DNA of 56,125 bases, from positions 1-56,125 of the forward strand of contig JAISOS010000036.1 in the NCBI GenBank assembly GCA_031275485.1, written 5' to 3'. Both the position numbers and the translations under genes were made by a program. Origin of the DNA: Clostridiales bacterium (GTDB lineage: Bacteria > Bacillota > Clostridia > Christensenellales > JAISNN01). Positions 43,845 to 52,465 of the stretch are shown here, piece after piece. Every line of letters starts with the position of its first letter. The first letter of the stretch is position 1. The notes beneath the pieces were generated by a model, which worked only from the letters and a program-made list of their open reading frames with translations, was not told where the DNA came from and searched no databases.

Positions 43845-44229
43845 TTTAACCTCTCCTTTTTACCCGTTTCAGTGTATTTTTTATGCGCTTACAATATTGT
43901 TTTAACGCGTCTTTATAGTATTTTTTAGGATTCCGAATTTTTGTGCGGCGTTTTTTATCGCAAAAATTCAAAACTCCCGTATTGTTAATATGTTTTTATG
44001 CGCTTTCAAATTCATTTCCGATACGTTTTCAATGCGTTTTCATAACGTACTTTTCCGAACCGGACGCATTCCGTCCGCACGGCGTATTTATTATACAACA
44101 TTCCGGTAAAAAAAACAACAATAAAAATATAATTTTTAAAAAAGCACGGGTTTTTCCATAAAAATTAATTTTGAGTTTTTGAGGAAGCAAAACGTCACCC
44201 GCATAATTTAAAAAAAAAGACCATCCGTT
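43845..44229. other. gene-free gap
   Basis: T-rich with recurring words GCGTTTT and TTTTTTATGCGC (43870-44050), like the tracts at 3770 and 34385. Near 44190 the words CACCCGCATAATTT resemble one end of a palindromic element. The SPFH gene promoter should lie here but is not evident. Confidence 0.4.
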
Positions 44230-45255
44230 TCAAAGCGGCAGTAATAGCATTGCGGAGATTGTGAAAGCCGAAAATACTGTGGTCAGAAGCACGGCTTTCG
44301 CCGCGAAAGCCGTATCGCCGTCGAAGTGTTCGGCGAACAGCAGGAGATTGTTCGCGCAGGGCATAAGAAATATGATATACAGCGTAATTTCCAGCACGGA
44401 ATCCAGATTTAAAAATAAGAGCGCGAGATACAGAAGCGCGGGCACGGCGACGAGTTTGACAAAACTCACGGCATACACCGAAACGCCGCCGAAAAGCTCT
44501 TTGAGCTTGACGTCGGCAAACCGCATACCCAGAACCGTCATAGACAAAGGCGTAACCATATCGCCGAGATAGCTTATGCCCGAGACAAGCCTCGCGTCTA
44601 ACCTCACCCCCAGAAAAAACAGCGGCAAAGCTATGAACACGGCGAGCGTCGGCGGGTTGACGACGGCTTTTTTCAGCGCAATGTATTCCCTCCTGCCGCT
44701 AATAATGTACGCGCCTAACGTCCAGCTCAGAATATTAAACGCGACGGTCAGGACGGTGAGGTATATTATCGCCTCGGGATTTTCGGGGAGTAATACGGAT
44801 ATTACGGGAATACCCATAAACGCTACGTTGCCGAACGCGCAGGCGAAAGCTATCGCTCTTGCCCGGCCGTCTCCGCCCGCGTTTTCGTTCACGTTTCCGC
44901 CTATGCCGCCGCTCCCGCCCGCGCCGCCGTTCGTCTTCCCGCGTAATTTTCCATTCGCGCGCCATCCGCCGTTCACCGATAGCTTTTTCGCTATAAAAAG
45001 CGCGGCGGCTCCCGTTGCGGCAATTCCGAAAAAGCCTATGAGAAACGCGTAAAGCATATTCAAAAGCATTTCGGGCGTGTAATCCGCCTTTTGAAAGGAC
45101 GAAACGACAATCATCGGCTGGCAGACATAGAGGATTATATTGACAAGATATTTCGACGCGTTCCCGCCGAGTTTTTTTGTCCTTTTCAATATGAAACCGG
45201 GTACGGCAAGCGCCGTCAGTACGAGTACGTTTATAAGCGTGTTGGTAAAATCCAT
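44230..45255 (-). CDS. AEC-family transporter
   Basis: Membrane carrier of the auxin-efflux/malate permease type. 341 residues with about ten hydrophobic helices: NVLVLTALAVPGFIL at the start, PEAIIYLTVLTVAFN, and the family's LGMRFADVKLKEL before the last helices. Likely substrate is a small organic acid or amino acid. Between helices 3 and 4 (residues about 93-138) lies a Gly/Asn-rich extra loop (NGKLRGKTNGGAGG, GGNVNENAGG). The ATG has no strong ribosome binding site. A shortened palindromic element lies 53 bp upstream. Confidence 0.9.
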   Translation of the reverse strand: MDFTNTLINVLVLTALAVPGFILKRTKKLGGNASKYLVNIILYVCQPMIVVSSFQKADYTPEMLLNMLYAFLIGFFGIAATGAAALFIAKKLSVNGGWRANGKLRGKTNGGAGGSGGIGGNVNENAGGDGRARAIAFACAFGNVAFMGIPVISVLLPENPEAIIYLTVLTVAFNILSWTLGAYIISGRREYIALKKAVVNPPTLAVFIALPLFFLGVRLDARLVSGISYLGDMVTPLSMTVLGMRFADVKLKELFGGVSVYAVSFVKLVAVPALLYLALLFLNLDSVLEITLYIIFLMPCANNLLLFAEHFDGDTAFAAKAVLLTTVFSAFTISAMLLLPL

Positions 45256-45307
45256 AGTCGGTCGTTCCTATTTCAAAAGGGGGCTTTTTTTGTTTTCTAT
45301 TTTAAAG

Positions 45308-45345
45308 ATTATGCCGGGGAAACCTTTCCAAAAAACCTTCAAACT
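45308..45345 (-). repeat. internally deleted palindromic element upstream of the AEC gene
   Basis: ATTATGCCGGGGAAACCTTT is joined directly to the tail CCAAAAAACCTT: the second arm is missing. A hairpin-deleted copy like this shows that head and tail are parts of one unit. Confidence 0.6.
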
Positions 45346-45509
45346 ATATATTCTCTCATTGCGAATTTCGCGGTTCTTTTCGCGGCTTCGTATAATTTTT
45401 TACGCTCGTTTTTGCGTTTTCTTTTACAATTTTTTATAGGCGTTTTTACGGTTTCCCGTAGTTTGTCACTATTTTTTACTGCGGAAATTATTTTTAGAAT
45501 AGAAAAAAA

Positions 45510-46112
45510 TCATAAAGTAAATTTATCGAGTAGCTTCAAATCCTTTTCCTCTTTCAACGCTTTTTTTACGCACAAATACATAAGCGAGGCGTCGTATCTC
45601 GCGTCGTGCAAATCCGCCGCGTCCGCGAAAAACACGTCGCCCGTAAGCGCGGCGGCGTCCGCCGCATCCACGCCGAAACGCGCGCCCAATTCGGACAGCT
45701 TTGGGAATTTATACGCGTTGCGGTTAGTTCCGCCAAGCTTGCAATGCGGTACGAAGTACCGCATTGTGCAAAAGCCGCGCTTATACCTGAACTGCGCGCC
45801 TATGCGCTCGAATTCGCGTGCTACGAACATATAGTCAAATCGGAAATTGTGCGCGGTTATCATCTCCGCCTCCGCGAAATCCTCGCGGATCTCCTCGGCG
45901 CAGTCGGAAAAACGCCTGCCCTCCGAAAGAATTTTCAGCCTTTCAAGGCTCAATTTATGAACTTTGTAAGCGCCGGGATCCATAGAATCCACCGTAAAGA
46001 AAAAATTCTTCGCACCTATACCGCGACCGCCGTCCTTTATGTACGACAACTGGCAAATCTGACCCGGTATAAGCGACGTCGTCTCCGTGTCGAAATATAA
46101 ATGATACGGCAT
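45510..46112 (-). CDS. DEDDh-type 3'-5' exonuclease
   Basis: 200 residues, RNase T/DnaQ-like. Acidic residues: Asp-Glu in FDTETTSL (residues 7-11), Asp in the block TAHNFRFDYMF, and the last pair in HDARYDASLMY (HxxxxD, so DEDDh). No polymerase domain. The family includes DNA polymerase III epsilon-like proofreading and DNA-repair nucleases; the exact role here is unknown. It starts 36 bp downstream of a palindromic element. Confidence 0.9.
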   Translation of the reverse strand: MPYHLYFDTETTSLIPGQICQLSYIKDGGRGIGAKNFFFTVDSMDPGAYKVHKLSLERLKILSEGRRFSDCAEEIREDFAEAEMITAHNFRFDYMFVAREFERIGAQFRYKRGFCTMRYFVPHCKLGGTNRNAYKFPKLSELGARFGVDAADAAALTGDVFFADAADLHDARYDASLMYLCVKKALKEEKDLKLLDKFTL

Positions 46113-46147
46113 ATGAATATATCCTCAAAAACGGGAATTTTTCTATG

Positions 46148-46215
46148 AAAATACGCGGAAAAGACCTTTTTTGAATAAAAGTTCTCGTCCGCGCCCATTT
46201 CCCGAAAGACTTTAA
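46148..46215 (-). repeat. palindromic element, upstream of the exonuclease gene
   Basis: ACGCGGAAAAGACCTTTTTT, then AAAAGTTCTCGTCCGCGCC, then the tail CATTTCCCGAAAGACTTT. The tail-free end faces the exonuclease start. Confidence 0.75.
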
Positions 46216-46258
46216 TGTTTCAATAGAGATCCGCCGCAATTTTTTTATAAATTAATAT

Positions 46259-47278
46259 TCACTCGGGATAGCTTTCGGAATCGATACTGCGTCCTATTTC
46301 CGCGCTGTCGACAGGCGCGGCGCCGACGTTTCTCAATCCGTAGCCCCCGCCGAGAACGTCCGTCAAAAACGAATAGACCTCGCGCATCGCCCTTTTGCCG
46401 TTTTCGCTCGCGCTGAAAAGCGGAAAACCGTGCACCGAATACTTGCCCGTTCCCAAAAAATACGCGGCCTTAACGTTGTTTTCCTTTAATCTCTCATAAA
46501 ACAGCTCCGTCGTCGGACGCAGAGGATCTTTTTCACCAGTTATAAGCATACACGGCGGATAATCCGGCGTTACGAGCGTTACGGGACACATATTCATTAT
46601 CTCGGGACGCCCGAAAAATTCCTCCAATTTTCCGTCTTCGATTTCGCGCACGTCGTAACCCGAATACGAGCGCGAATACAGCTTGATGCGTGGAAAATCG
46701 GCGTTGCCGCAACTCAAAAAATCAAACACGCCGCATATGAAAACCAGCCCTCTGATTTTAAATTCGCCGCGGTATGTAAAATCGATTTTAAACTCGTCGT
46801 AGAGACTCCGGTTTACCGTAATGCCTGCGGCAAGCGCGGCAAGGTGCGCGCCTGCGGAGTCGCCGCCGAGAAAAACGCTGTCCGTGTCAAGGTTGTATTC
46901 CTCCCTTTTTTCAAAAACATAGCTTATCGCTCGGAATATGTTGCGCGCCTGCGTCGGGTGCTTAGCGGCGGGCGCTAGCTCGTAATTTATATTCAGTACG
47001 TAAAAACCGAGGTCCGCAATGCGGGAACAATACGGGTCTCTGATGGCGTTGGAGCCCTGCACCCAACCGCCGCCGTGCGCGTATATAAAGACGGGCTTTC
47101 TCGCCGCTTTGTCAACGTACAGTTCCGATGCGGTGAGCTTTGAGCGCGGTTCGCCGTAAATTACCTTTTTGACTGTCACGTTCTTGGACATAGCCGTAGC
47201 AAGCAACGGACGCAGAGACAGGCTCAGCGTCTTATCCTTAAGTCGAACGTAATAGACGGATAACTTATCCTTATCCAT
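46259..47278 (-). CDS. alpha/beta hydrolase, hormone-sensitive lipase-like esterase
   Basis: 339 residues. HGGGW oxyanion motif (YAHGGGWVQGS, about residue 68-78), nucleophile in GGDSAGAHLA (GDSAG), acid in GEKDPLRP and catalytic His in YSVHGFPL: the hormone-sensitive lipase/BD-FAE pattern of acetyl- or short-chain esterases. No signal peptide. Likely removes acetyl or similar groups from sugars or small esters; substrate unknown. Ribosome binding site GGGGGA. Tandem repeats lie upstream. Confidence 0.9.
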   Translation of the reverse strand: MDKDKLSVYYVRLKDKTLSLSLRPLLATAMSKNVTVKKVIYGEPRSKLTASELYVDKAARKPVFIYAHGGGWVQGSNAIRDPYCSRIADLGFYVLNINYELAPAAKHPTQARNIFRAISYVFEKREEYNLDTDSVFLGGDSAGAHLAALAAGITVNRSLYDEFKIDFTYRGEFKIRGLVFICGVFDFLSCGNADFPRIKLYSRSYSGYDVREIEDGKLEEFFGRPEIMNMCPVTLVTPDYPPCMLITGEKDPLRPTTELFYERLKENNVKAAYFLGTGKYSVHGFPLFSASENGKRAMREVYSFLTDVLGGGYGLRNVGAAPVDSAEIGRSIDSESYPE

Positions 47279-47336
47279 AAAATTCCCCCTAACGTATTTT
47301 ACAAACGCCGCGTTTTTCGGCGTATTTTTCGAGTAT

Positions 47337-47490
47337 AAAAAACCTCTGATTTTTTACGTATGACAGGCGGTGTATTGATGCGTTTTTTAATGTGTTTTAC
47401 GATAAAAACCGTCCGATTTTCTACGCCGTTCAGCGGTATAACAAAGCGTTTTTTAACGGATTTTCGCGACGGAAATCGCCGGATTTTTAT
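47337..47490. repeat. 66-bp imperfect tandem repeat upstream of the esterase gene
   Basis: Units begin near 47337, 47402 and 47468; shared words are AAAAACC/GGAAATC, CGATTTT, and GCGTTTTTTAA. The third unit is partial. The rest of the 368-base gap shows no gene. Confidence 0.6.
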
Positions 47491-47646
47491 TAGAGCGCGT
47501 TAATGCGAACGAAAACGGGATGATTTAAGGCGGTTTCTGTGCCTTTCGGGGCGTTTGACGACGAGCGGCGGCACGAGGGAACTAATAAGAAAGGAGCGAA
47601 TAAGCGCAAAAAACGCACCGTTCGCTTTATGTGAACACGCCGCAGA

Positions 47647-48519
47647 TTACGGCGGCGGCTGAACCGCTCGTTTCCACCCGGGCTGCTCCAAACATATTCT
47701 GCCTATACGCGTCTTCCTGAAATCGTCTAAGACGGCCGCTGCGGCACGGTCGGTATCCACTTCCCCGCCTCTCAAAACACAGCCGCGTTTTTCCGCGATT
47801 TCCCGCAAAATGTCGAGAGGCGCGGCGTCCGAAACGGAAACGCCGTACCGCGCCGCGAACTCGCGCGGCGCGATGCGTACAAGTCGCTCTATCAGCATGA
47901 GCGCAAGCTCCGCGTCGTCGAAAATTTCCCGCTTTATACTGCCTATAAAGCATAAATCGCGCGCCGCCTCTTGGTCGTCCAATCTCGGCGAAAGCGCGCC
48001 CGGCGTGTCCAAAAGCTCGAAGCCGTCCGCTATTCTCACCCATTGCTTGCTCTTTGTCACGCCCGGCTTGTCGCCCGTCACGGTTTTTTTCTTGCCGCAA
48101 AGACCGTTTATGAGCGTGGATTTTCCCGAATTTGGAATTCCGATAACCATCATCCTCAGCATTTTATTCACGCCTTTTTCCGAATAGCGTTTTAATTTTT
48201 CGCCGAGCAGTATTTTTAACGCCTTAACTACGCCGCCGGTCGTCCCCGTCGCGCTGTTTAGGGGCACGCATGCGCGCCCGCTTTCGCGGAAATATCCGAG
48301 CCACGCCTTTACGCTACCGCCGTCTACTAAATCCGCCTTATTCAGCGCGTAGAGACGCGGCTTATCGCGCAGAATTTTCTCGAATTCGGGATTGATGCAC
48401 GCCGCCGGCGCGCGCGCATCCAAAACGTATATTACGGCGTCCGCGAGCTTCAAATTTTCCCCTATAATTCCGACCGCCTTTTTCATATGTCCCGGAAACC
48501 AATTTATCCCTCCGTCCAT
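47647..48519 (-). CDS. rbgA: ribosome biogenesis GTPase RbgA (YlqF)
   Basis: Circularly permuted GTPase needed for late 50S assembly. 290 residues. G-motifs in permuted order: G4 ALNKADLVD (about 57-65), G1 GIPNSGKSTLING (about 128-140), G3 DTPGALSP (about 172), with the family's opening INWFPGHMKKA and a C-terminal helical domain. The end of the protein is short and basic. No rnhB or lepB neighbour, which RbgA often has. Ribosome binding site GGGAGGG. Confidence 0.95.
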   Translation of the reverse strand: MDGGINWFPGHMKKAVGIIGENLKLADAVIYVLDARAPAACINPEFEKILRDKPRLYALNKADLVDGGSVKAWLGYFRESGRACVPLNSATGTTGGVVKALKILLGEKLKRYSEKGVNKMLRMMVIGIPNSGKSTLINGLCGKKKTVTGDKPGVTKSKQWVRIADGFELLDTPGALSPRLDDQEAARDLCFIGSIKREIFDDAELALMLIERLVRIAPREFAARYGVSVSDAAPLDILREIAEKRGCVLRGGEVDTDRAAAAVLDDFRKTRIGRICLEQPGWKRAVQPPP

Positions 48520-49220
48520 AGACCGCGCGCCCTCCCTTCCGACGTCCCGTCGGCGCCGAATTTTTCCTTACGGTATATTATTTGAGTTTTTAAAAACTCC
48601 GGACTTTCGCCGCGAAAAACTATATCCGGGCGCATTTTGCCGCCGCGTTTTGTGCGGCTTAAAAACATATCCGCGCTTTAGAAGATTTTTGCACGCCCCT
48701 TTTCGCAAATTTCTTTTTTTGCGCCCTAAATTCCAATATTTATCCGCCAATTCCTTCAATACCGAATGCTTTTCACCATCGCCGATATTAAAAAAACGAT
48801 AAAGAATTTCTCGACTTCGCGGTCGTTTTTGAACGTTAAAAATATTCTGAACGCTACGGCGGCTCTATATTCCGCAGACCTTCGGAACACCTTTCCGTTC
48901 GGAATCCGTTTTTATGAATTAAAGCATCGGAATTCGCGAAAGAATTTTCGCGCTTCCCGGGACGTTTCCCGAGAATTTTCAGCGGAGTCGCTAACAAGGA
49001 AAAGAACGGCGAAATGCGCGAAAAATCCGACAAAGGCGCACGTTTTAATTCATGAAAACGCTTTCTTAAAAAAGAGCGGCTTTTTCAAACCGGACGGCGT
49101 GTTCGGAAGCGTGAAAAGAACGCCTCAAATTAACATCCGTAAATAGCCGGTATTTTATCGGCGTTAATATTATACACTAATCCGCGCCGATAAACAAGTA
49201 AAAAATATGCTCAAAATAAA
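48520..49220. other. gene-free gap before the tRNA region
   Basis: About 700 bases. A possible degraded palindromic-family remnant lies at about 48675-48720 (GAAGATTTTTGCACGCCCC, TTTTCGC). An open frame of 126 codons at 48766-49146 on the plus strand has no ribosome binding site and no recognisable domain; I do not count it as a gene. Otherwise nothing seen. Confidence 0.4.
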
Positions 49221-49249
49221 TTGACTTTTTTTTTCGTATGATATATACT
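49221..49249 (+). promoter_or_regulatory. strong sigma-A type promoter
   Basis: TTGACT (49221-49226), exactly 17 bp, TATACT (49244-49249). It is the best promoter match I saw in the window. Transcription would begin near 49256 and run toward tRNA-Arg, 280 bases downstream, through a region with no open frame. Confidence 0.8.
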
Positions 49250-49256
49250 ATTATTT

Positions 49257-49410
49257 GTAGAGTTGCGGAAACGCGGCGCCTAATTATTCGCCGTTTAACT
49301 CAACCGAAAGGAGCGTCGGTTTACGGACGCCGTCCGAAAGGTTTGAGAACTTATAAAAAAAAATTTAACGTGCGCCCTTTTAGCTCGGTTTGTCCGAGGA
49401 ATGTTTTTTT
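49257..49410 (+). ncRNA. candidate structured small RNA or leader upstream of tRNA-Arg
   Basis: Stems visible after the promoter: GAGTT (49260-49264) with AACTC (49297-49301) enclosing CGGCG/CGCCG; GCGTC/GACGC (49313-49330); CTCAACC (49299-49305) with GGTTTGAG (49340-49347), which excludes the first stem because both use 49299-49301; and CTCGG/CCGAG (49384-49398), followed by T7. Two CCGAAAGG words flank the GCGTC hairpin. It is not SRP RNA, RNase P RNA, tmRNA or a T-box by their usual motifs. It may end at the T-run or be just a long leader of the tRNA. Confidence 0.4.
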
Positions 49411-49534
49411 CGGTTAAAAAGGCTGACAATGCACCGAAAAGAGTTTAAAACCGACAAAAAAACGGCGTTTCGCAAAACTGCGGAAAAAAAGTCGTACCGG
49501 CCGGAAACAAAACTTCATTATCTTAACATCTCAT

Positions 49535-49611
49535 GCACCCTTAGCTCAATTGGATAGAGTGTCGGTCTACGGAACCGAAGGTTGGGGATTCGAACTCCTC
49601 AGGGTGCGCCA
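49535..49611 (+). tRNA. tRNA-Arg (anticodon ACG)
   Basis: Cloverleaf read from sequence: acceptor GCACCCT/AGGGTGC, D arm with AGCTCAATTGGATAGAGT, anticodon stem TCGGT/ACCGA around CTACGGA (anticodon ACG), T arm with GATTCGAACTC, then discriminator G and an encoded CCA. ACG with inosine at the wobble base reads CGU, CGC and CGA codons. It has a strong promoter 280 bases upstream and a terminator directly downstream. Confidence 0.95.
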
Positions 49612-49628
49612 AAACGCAAAAAAAGACC

Positions 49629-49660
49629 TGCGGATTTTTATCTCCGCACGTTTTTTTTTA
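49629..49660 (+). terminator. Rho-independent terminator of tRNA-Arg
   Basis: TGCGGA (49629-49634) and TCCGCA (49643-49648) pair around an eight-base loop, followed by CG and nine T. Confidence 0.8.
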
Positions 49661-49890
49661 TCGTTTTCGCTTTTGCTTTCTATGCTTTTTATTCCGTCGC
49701 TTCGCTAATCTTTGACGTCCTCCAACGACGTTGCCCATCCGCCTGTTCCATATGACGGGTTCTACGTACCCGAATTCCTCTATACTCGTTTTGAGTTTCT
49801 CGAACTCCGGATCTTCCGGCTTCAACTTTTTCATCGGATTGTATTGTTTTTAAATCTTCCTCTTTAACCGGAATTCCGATAGTATCCGCA
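49658..49890 (-). pseudogene. fragment of a phage-type ParB-like domain protein
   Basis: The minus strand, read from about 49850 to 49660, gives QYNPMKKLKPEDPEFEKLK, then TSIEEFGYVEPVIWN and GNVVGGRQRL. This is the N-terminal part of the ParB-like nuclease domain found in phage and mobile-element proteins (usual form YNPRKDLKPGDPEYEKLKRS and VVGGHQRL). A frameshift near 49850 separates it from the likely continuation IPVKEEDLK, and after GGRQRL the sequence becomes basic and stops at 49658. It is a remnant, not a working gene, lying directly behind tRNA-Arg. Confidence 0.65.
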
Positions 49891-50262
49891 TGCGTAACGG
49901 GATATTAAAAAAACACAAGCCAATGCCCGTCGATGCGGCTGGGATCTAAATTGTCCCCCGCATACCTTTGCGGACGCCTTCTTCCGATATATTGCTCCAT
50001 ACCTGCCATCAAAAAATATAAACACCCTGCAATTGACCATTATTGCCGGATTGTACGGATAACCATATAGAATATCGTTTGTCAACTTACCAAAACTTTG
50101 AAAACTATCCGATATTTTTTCCGGATTCCAAATCCCGCAATATAAATATCTGTAGAAAAACCAACACAAATGTTGGAGACACATCAAAAATATAAGTATG
50201 CCTCGTATAAAATCTAACTCAAATATGCGTCGGACTTGCGGTTTTTTAGCTGTATTGTCCAT
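49864..50262 (-). pseudogene. N-terminal fragment of a DUF1624-type membrane acyltransferase
   Basis: From ATG 50262 the protein reads RIFELDFIRGILIFLMCLQH, the first helix of the heparan-alpha-glucosaminide acetyltransferase-like (DUF1624) family, then NDILYGYPYNP and VFIFF. From about 50010 on the family match stops and the frame continues in unrelated, Arg/Ser-rich sequence to 49864. The normal protein has several more helices. It starts one base after the stop of the lipoprotein gene, so the two were probably cotranscribed. Its end is fused to the ParB-like remnant region, so an old recombination point lies near 50010. Confidence 0.65.
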
Positions 50263-50263
50263 G

Positions 50264-51289
50264 TCATACCTTTGTTATCCTGCTCAATAATGTGTCATAA
50301 TCATAAAGTTGAATCGTCGCCAAATTAACTTCATACATCTCAGTCCCTCCATTCAACGTATATTGCATAATCAAAGAGTCTGAAACAATTTGATTGCCGC
50401 TACCAACAATAGTTACTTTAAACTCAACAAAATTACTGCTCCAATAGCACTTTCTACTCGTTAAGTCATAATTAACATTATCTAGATTTAGCGGCACACT
50501 TGTTTCTTCAATAGGTATTCCTTCATCATTGTCGACAATAATCGCGAACGTTTCTAATTGCAGCGCTAAATTCGCGAAACGGAATCCGACAATCGTCGCA
50601 TAATCGTCATCTTCCCGGTCGTTGCCGCCCCATCCTTGAATGTTCCAATTTAGTGCAAGATTAAAACAGGATTTACCATCGATATGCTCAGCCACTCTTT
50701 CCGAAAGTGTTAAGTATTGCGTGTTGTTTAATATAGGACATTCGTCAATGAATTTTGAGTTATCCGCTTTCTCAAAAATATTCACGGCGACAGGCACGCT
50801 AATGGCTGAATCTAAAATTTTGAATGTGATTTTAGTGATTTTGCGAATAGCACCTTTTGAAATCCAAGTTGTTTTTGGGCTTACTTCAAAATTAAACACA
50901 CACACAAAGTTCCTGTGTGTGGCATCAACTATACCGGTGTCTGCCGTAAAACAACTATATTGCAAACCCACAATCAATAAGTCATCTATATTTTCACCAA
51001 TAACATTGGTTACGTACAGCTTATCGTTACTCTTTGCCGTATTAGTATTGAACATAGATAAATCAGTATCCACGATTACAGGAACACTGAAAGCCCCGTT
51101 ACTTGATTTGTTTACATAAATATTCAGGTTGCTTGACTTAGGTTGCTCAATGATTGAAACAGGCGGATTGTAATCATCGCCATTACCACCGTTCGAGTTC
51201 TTTTTAACGCAAGAAACGCTGAGTATTGCAAACAGTGCAATACTCAGCGTTACAAGAACGTAACGAAAAAATTTGTGCACTTTAACCAT
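50264..51289 (-). CDS. AT-rich putative lipoprotein of unknown function
   Basis: 341 residues. Signal peptide with lipobox: a basic start (MVKVHKFFRY), hydrophobic core and LSVSC, so Cys27 would be lipidated by Lgt and the protein anchored on the outside of the membrane. The rest is beta-rich without a motif I recognise; repeated blocks such as SVPVIVDTD and SVPVAVNIF hint at two similar beta domains. It lacks the GCG-rich codon use of neighbours and uses many AAA, AAT and ATT codons, a sign of transfer. It precedes the acyltransferase fragment and may once have been part of a cell-surface gene set. Confidence 0.75.
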   Translation of the reverse strand: MVKVHKFFRYVLVTLSIALFAILSVSCVKKNSNGGNGDDYNPPVSIIEQPKSSNLNIYVNKSSNGAFSVPVIVDTDLSMFNTNTAKSNDKLYVTNVIGENIDDLLIVGLQYSCFTADTGIVDATHRNFVCVFNFEVSPKTTWISKGAIRKITKITFKILDSAISVPVAVNIFEKADNSKFIDECPILNNTQYLTLSERVAEHIDGKSCFNLALNWNIQGWGGNDREDDDYATIVGFRFANLALQLETFAIIVDNDEGIPIEETSVPLNLDNVNYDLTSRKCYWSSNFVEFKVTIVGSGNQIVSDSLIMQYTLNGGTEMYEVNLATIQLYDYDTLLSRITKV

Positions 51290-51297
51290 ATACTAAT

Positions 51298-51574
51298 TTA
51301 GCCTCTTATAGTTTGATATGTGACTGCGCCTTGAAGGTTGAAAGTCTCAAAAGTACCCACTTTGATTGCTGTCAGTAGTTGCAGTATACGTTCCGTAGGA
51401 CGTAACATTGCCATGTTTATCTTTATTCGCTACCCTATGCACCTTGCGTACAAGCATATAATACCGTCGAACATAGGCTTTGCTTTCTCGCGAGTTGCAG
51501 GCAACTATAACGTTGCGTTTCACAATACAGATATAAAAGATATACTTAATATTATTATATATTTCCGTAATCAC
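51298..51574 (-). pseudogene. short frameshifted fragment upstream of the lipoprotein
   Basis: The minus strand encodes KVHRVANKDKHGNVTSYGTY, then TATTDSNQSG, and after a one-base shift near 51345 FETFNLQGAVTYQTIRG to a TAA at 51298. It looks like the last part of a secreted protein. I do not recognise the family, and no ribosome binding site is evident. The remainder of 51575-51715 holds nothing seen. Confidence 0.4.
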
Positions 51575-51715
51575 AATTACCTCGTTTAACGCATCTCATT
51601 TCCTGTCCGGCTTTTTTAAGCTTTCGTATTCTTGGGATAAAACTTTCCGCTATATAATCGCGTATCCGCATAGCCTGATAAATTTTTTTAATAAAATTCC
51701 TCCCCGTCCCAAAAG

Positions 51716-52417
51716 CTATGCCAACCGTCTGAGTATTTCCTTATAGGCGTCCTCTACGCCGCCTAAATCGCGCCTGAATCTGTCCTTGTCAAGCTTTTCG
51801 CCCGTCTTTGAATCCCAGAAACGGCAGGTGTCCGGCGATATTTCGTCGGCGAGTATAATTTCACCTTTATAGCGCCCGAATTCCAGCTTGAAATCGATGA
51901 GATCTATACCCAAGCCGCAGAAAAAGTCGGTCAAAATCTCGTTGACTTTAAGAGAATATCCGGCTATTTTTTGCAATTCCGCGTCGGTCGCAAGTCCTAT
52001 CGCCTTGATATGATATTCGTTTATCATCGGATCGCCCAGCGCGTCGTCCTTGTAACAGTATTCGATTACGGTTTCTTTTAGGCGCGTGCCCTCGGGAATG
52101 CCAAGCCGTTTGGAAAGACTGCCTGCGGCTACGTTCCTAACTATGACCTCGATAGGAATTATCGAAACCTTTTTCACGGCGGTTTTACGGTCGGAGAGCC
52201 GTTCGACGTAATGCGTCGGGATTCCTCGCCGCTCCAAAAGCCCGAACAGTCGATTCGAAACCGTGTTATTAATCGCGCCCTTGCCCTCTATCGTACCCTT
52301 TTTCAGCCCGTTAAAAGCCGTCGCGTCATCTTTGTAGTCGACTATAAGTACGTCGGACAGGTCGGTTTCCCAAACCTTTTTCGCCTTTCCCTCGTATAAT
52401 AATTTAGTTTCTTTCAT
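51716..52417 (-). CDS. purC: SAICAR synthetase
   Basis: Phosphoribosylaminoimidazole-succinocarboxamide synthase: joins aspartate to CAIR with ATP in purine synthesis. 233 residues: [13 protein letters not shown] at the start, [12 protein letters not shown], the family blocks [16 protein letters not shown] and [13 protein letters not shown], and [10 protein letters not shown]. It ends with TAG, which shows TAG is an ordinary stop here. Ribosome binding site GGAGG. No other pur genes are adjacent; it lies 48 bp downstream of a membrane-protein gene on the same strand. Confidence 0.97.
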   Translation of the reverse strand: MKETKLLYEGKAKKVWETDLSDVLIVDYKDDATAFNGLKKGTIEGKGAINNTVSNRLFGLLERRGIPTHYVERLSDRKTAVKKVSIIPIEVIVRNVAAGSLSKRLGIPEGTRLKETVIEYCYKDDALGDPMINEYHIKAIGLATDAELQKIAGYSLKVNEILTDFFCGLGIDLIDFKLEFGRYKGEIILADEISPDTCRFWDSKTGEKLDKDRFRRDLGGVEDAYKEILRRLA

Positions 52418-52465
52418 AATGCCAATTTCCTCCGAATTTTCTTTTTTATTTCATTTTTACGGTTT

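Noticed and set aside
48766-49146. Plus-strand open frame of 126 codons between rbgA and tRNA-Arg
   Set aside because: No ribosome binding site, no recognisable domain, mixed low-complexity composition; the region looks non-coding.
49257-49410. 6S, SRP, RNase P or tmRNA identity for the transcript before tRNA-Arg
   Set aside because: None of the diagnostic motifs of these RNAs (SRP GGAAG loop, RNase P conserved core, tmRNA tag and tRNA-like ends) is present.
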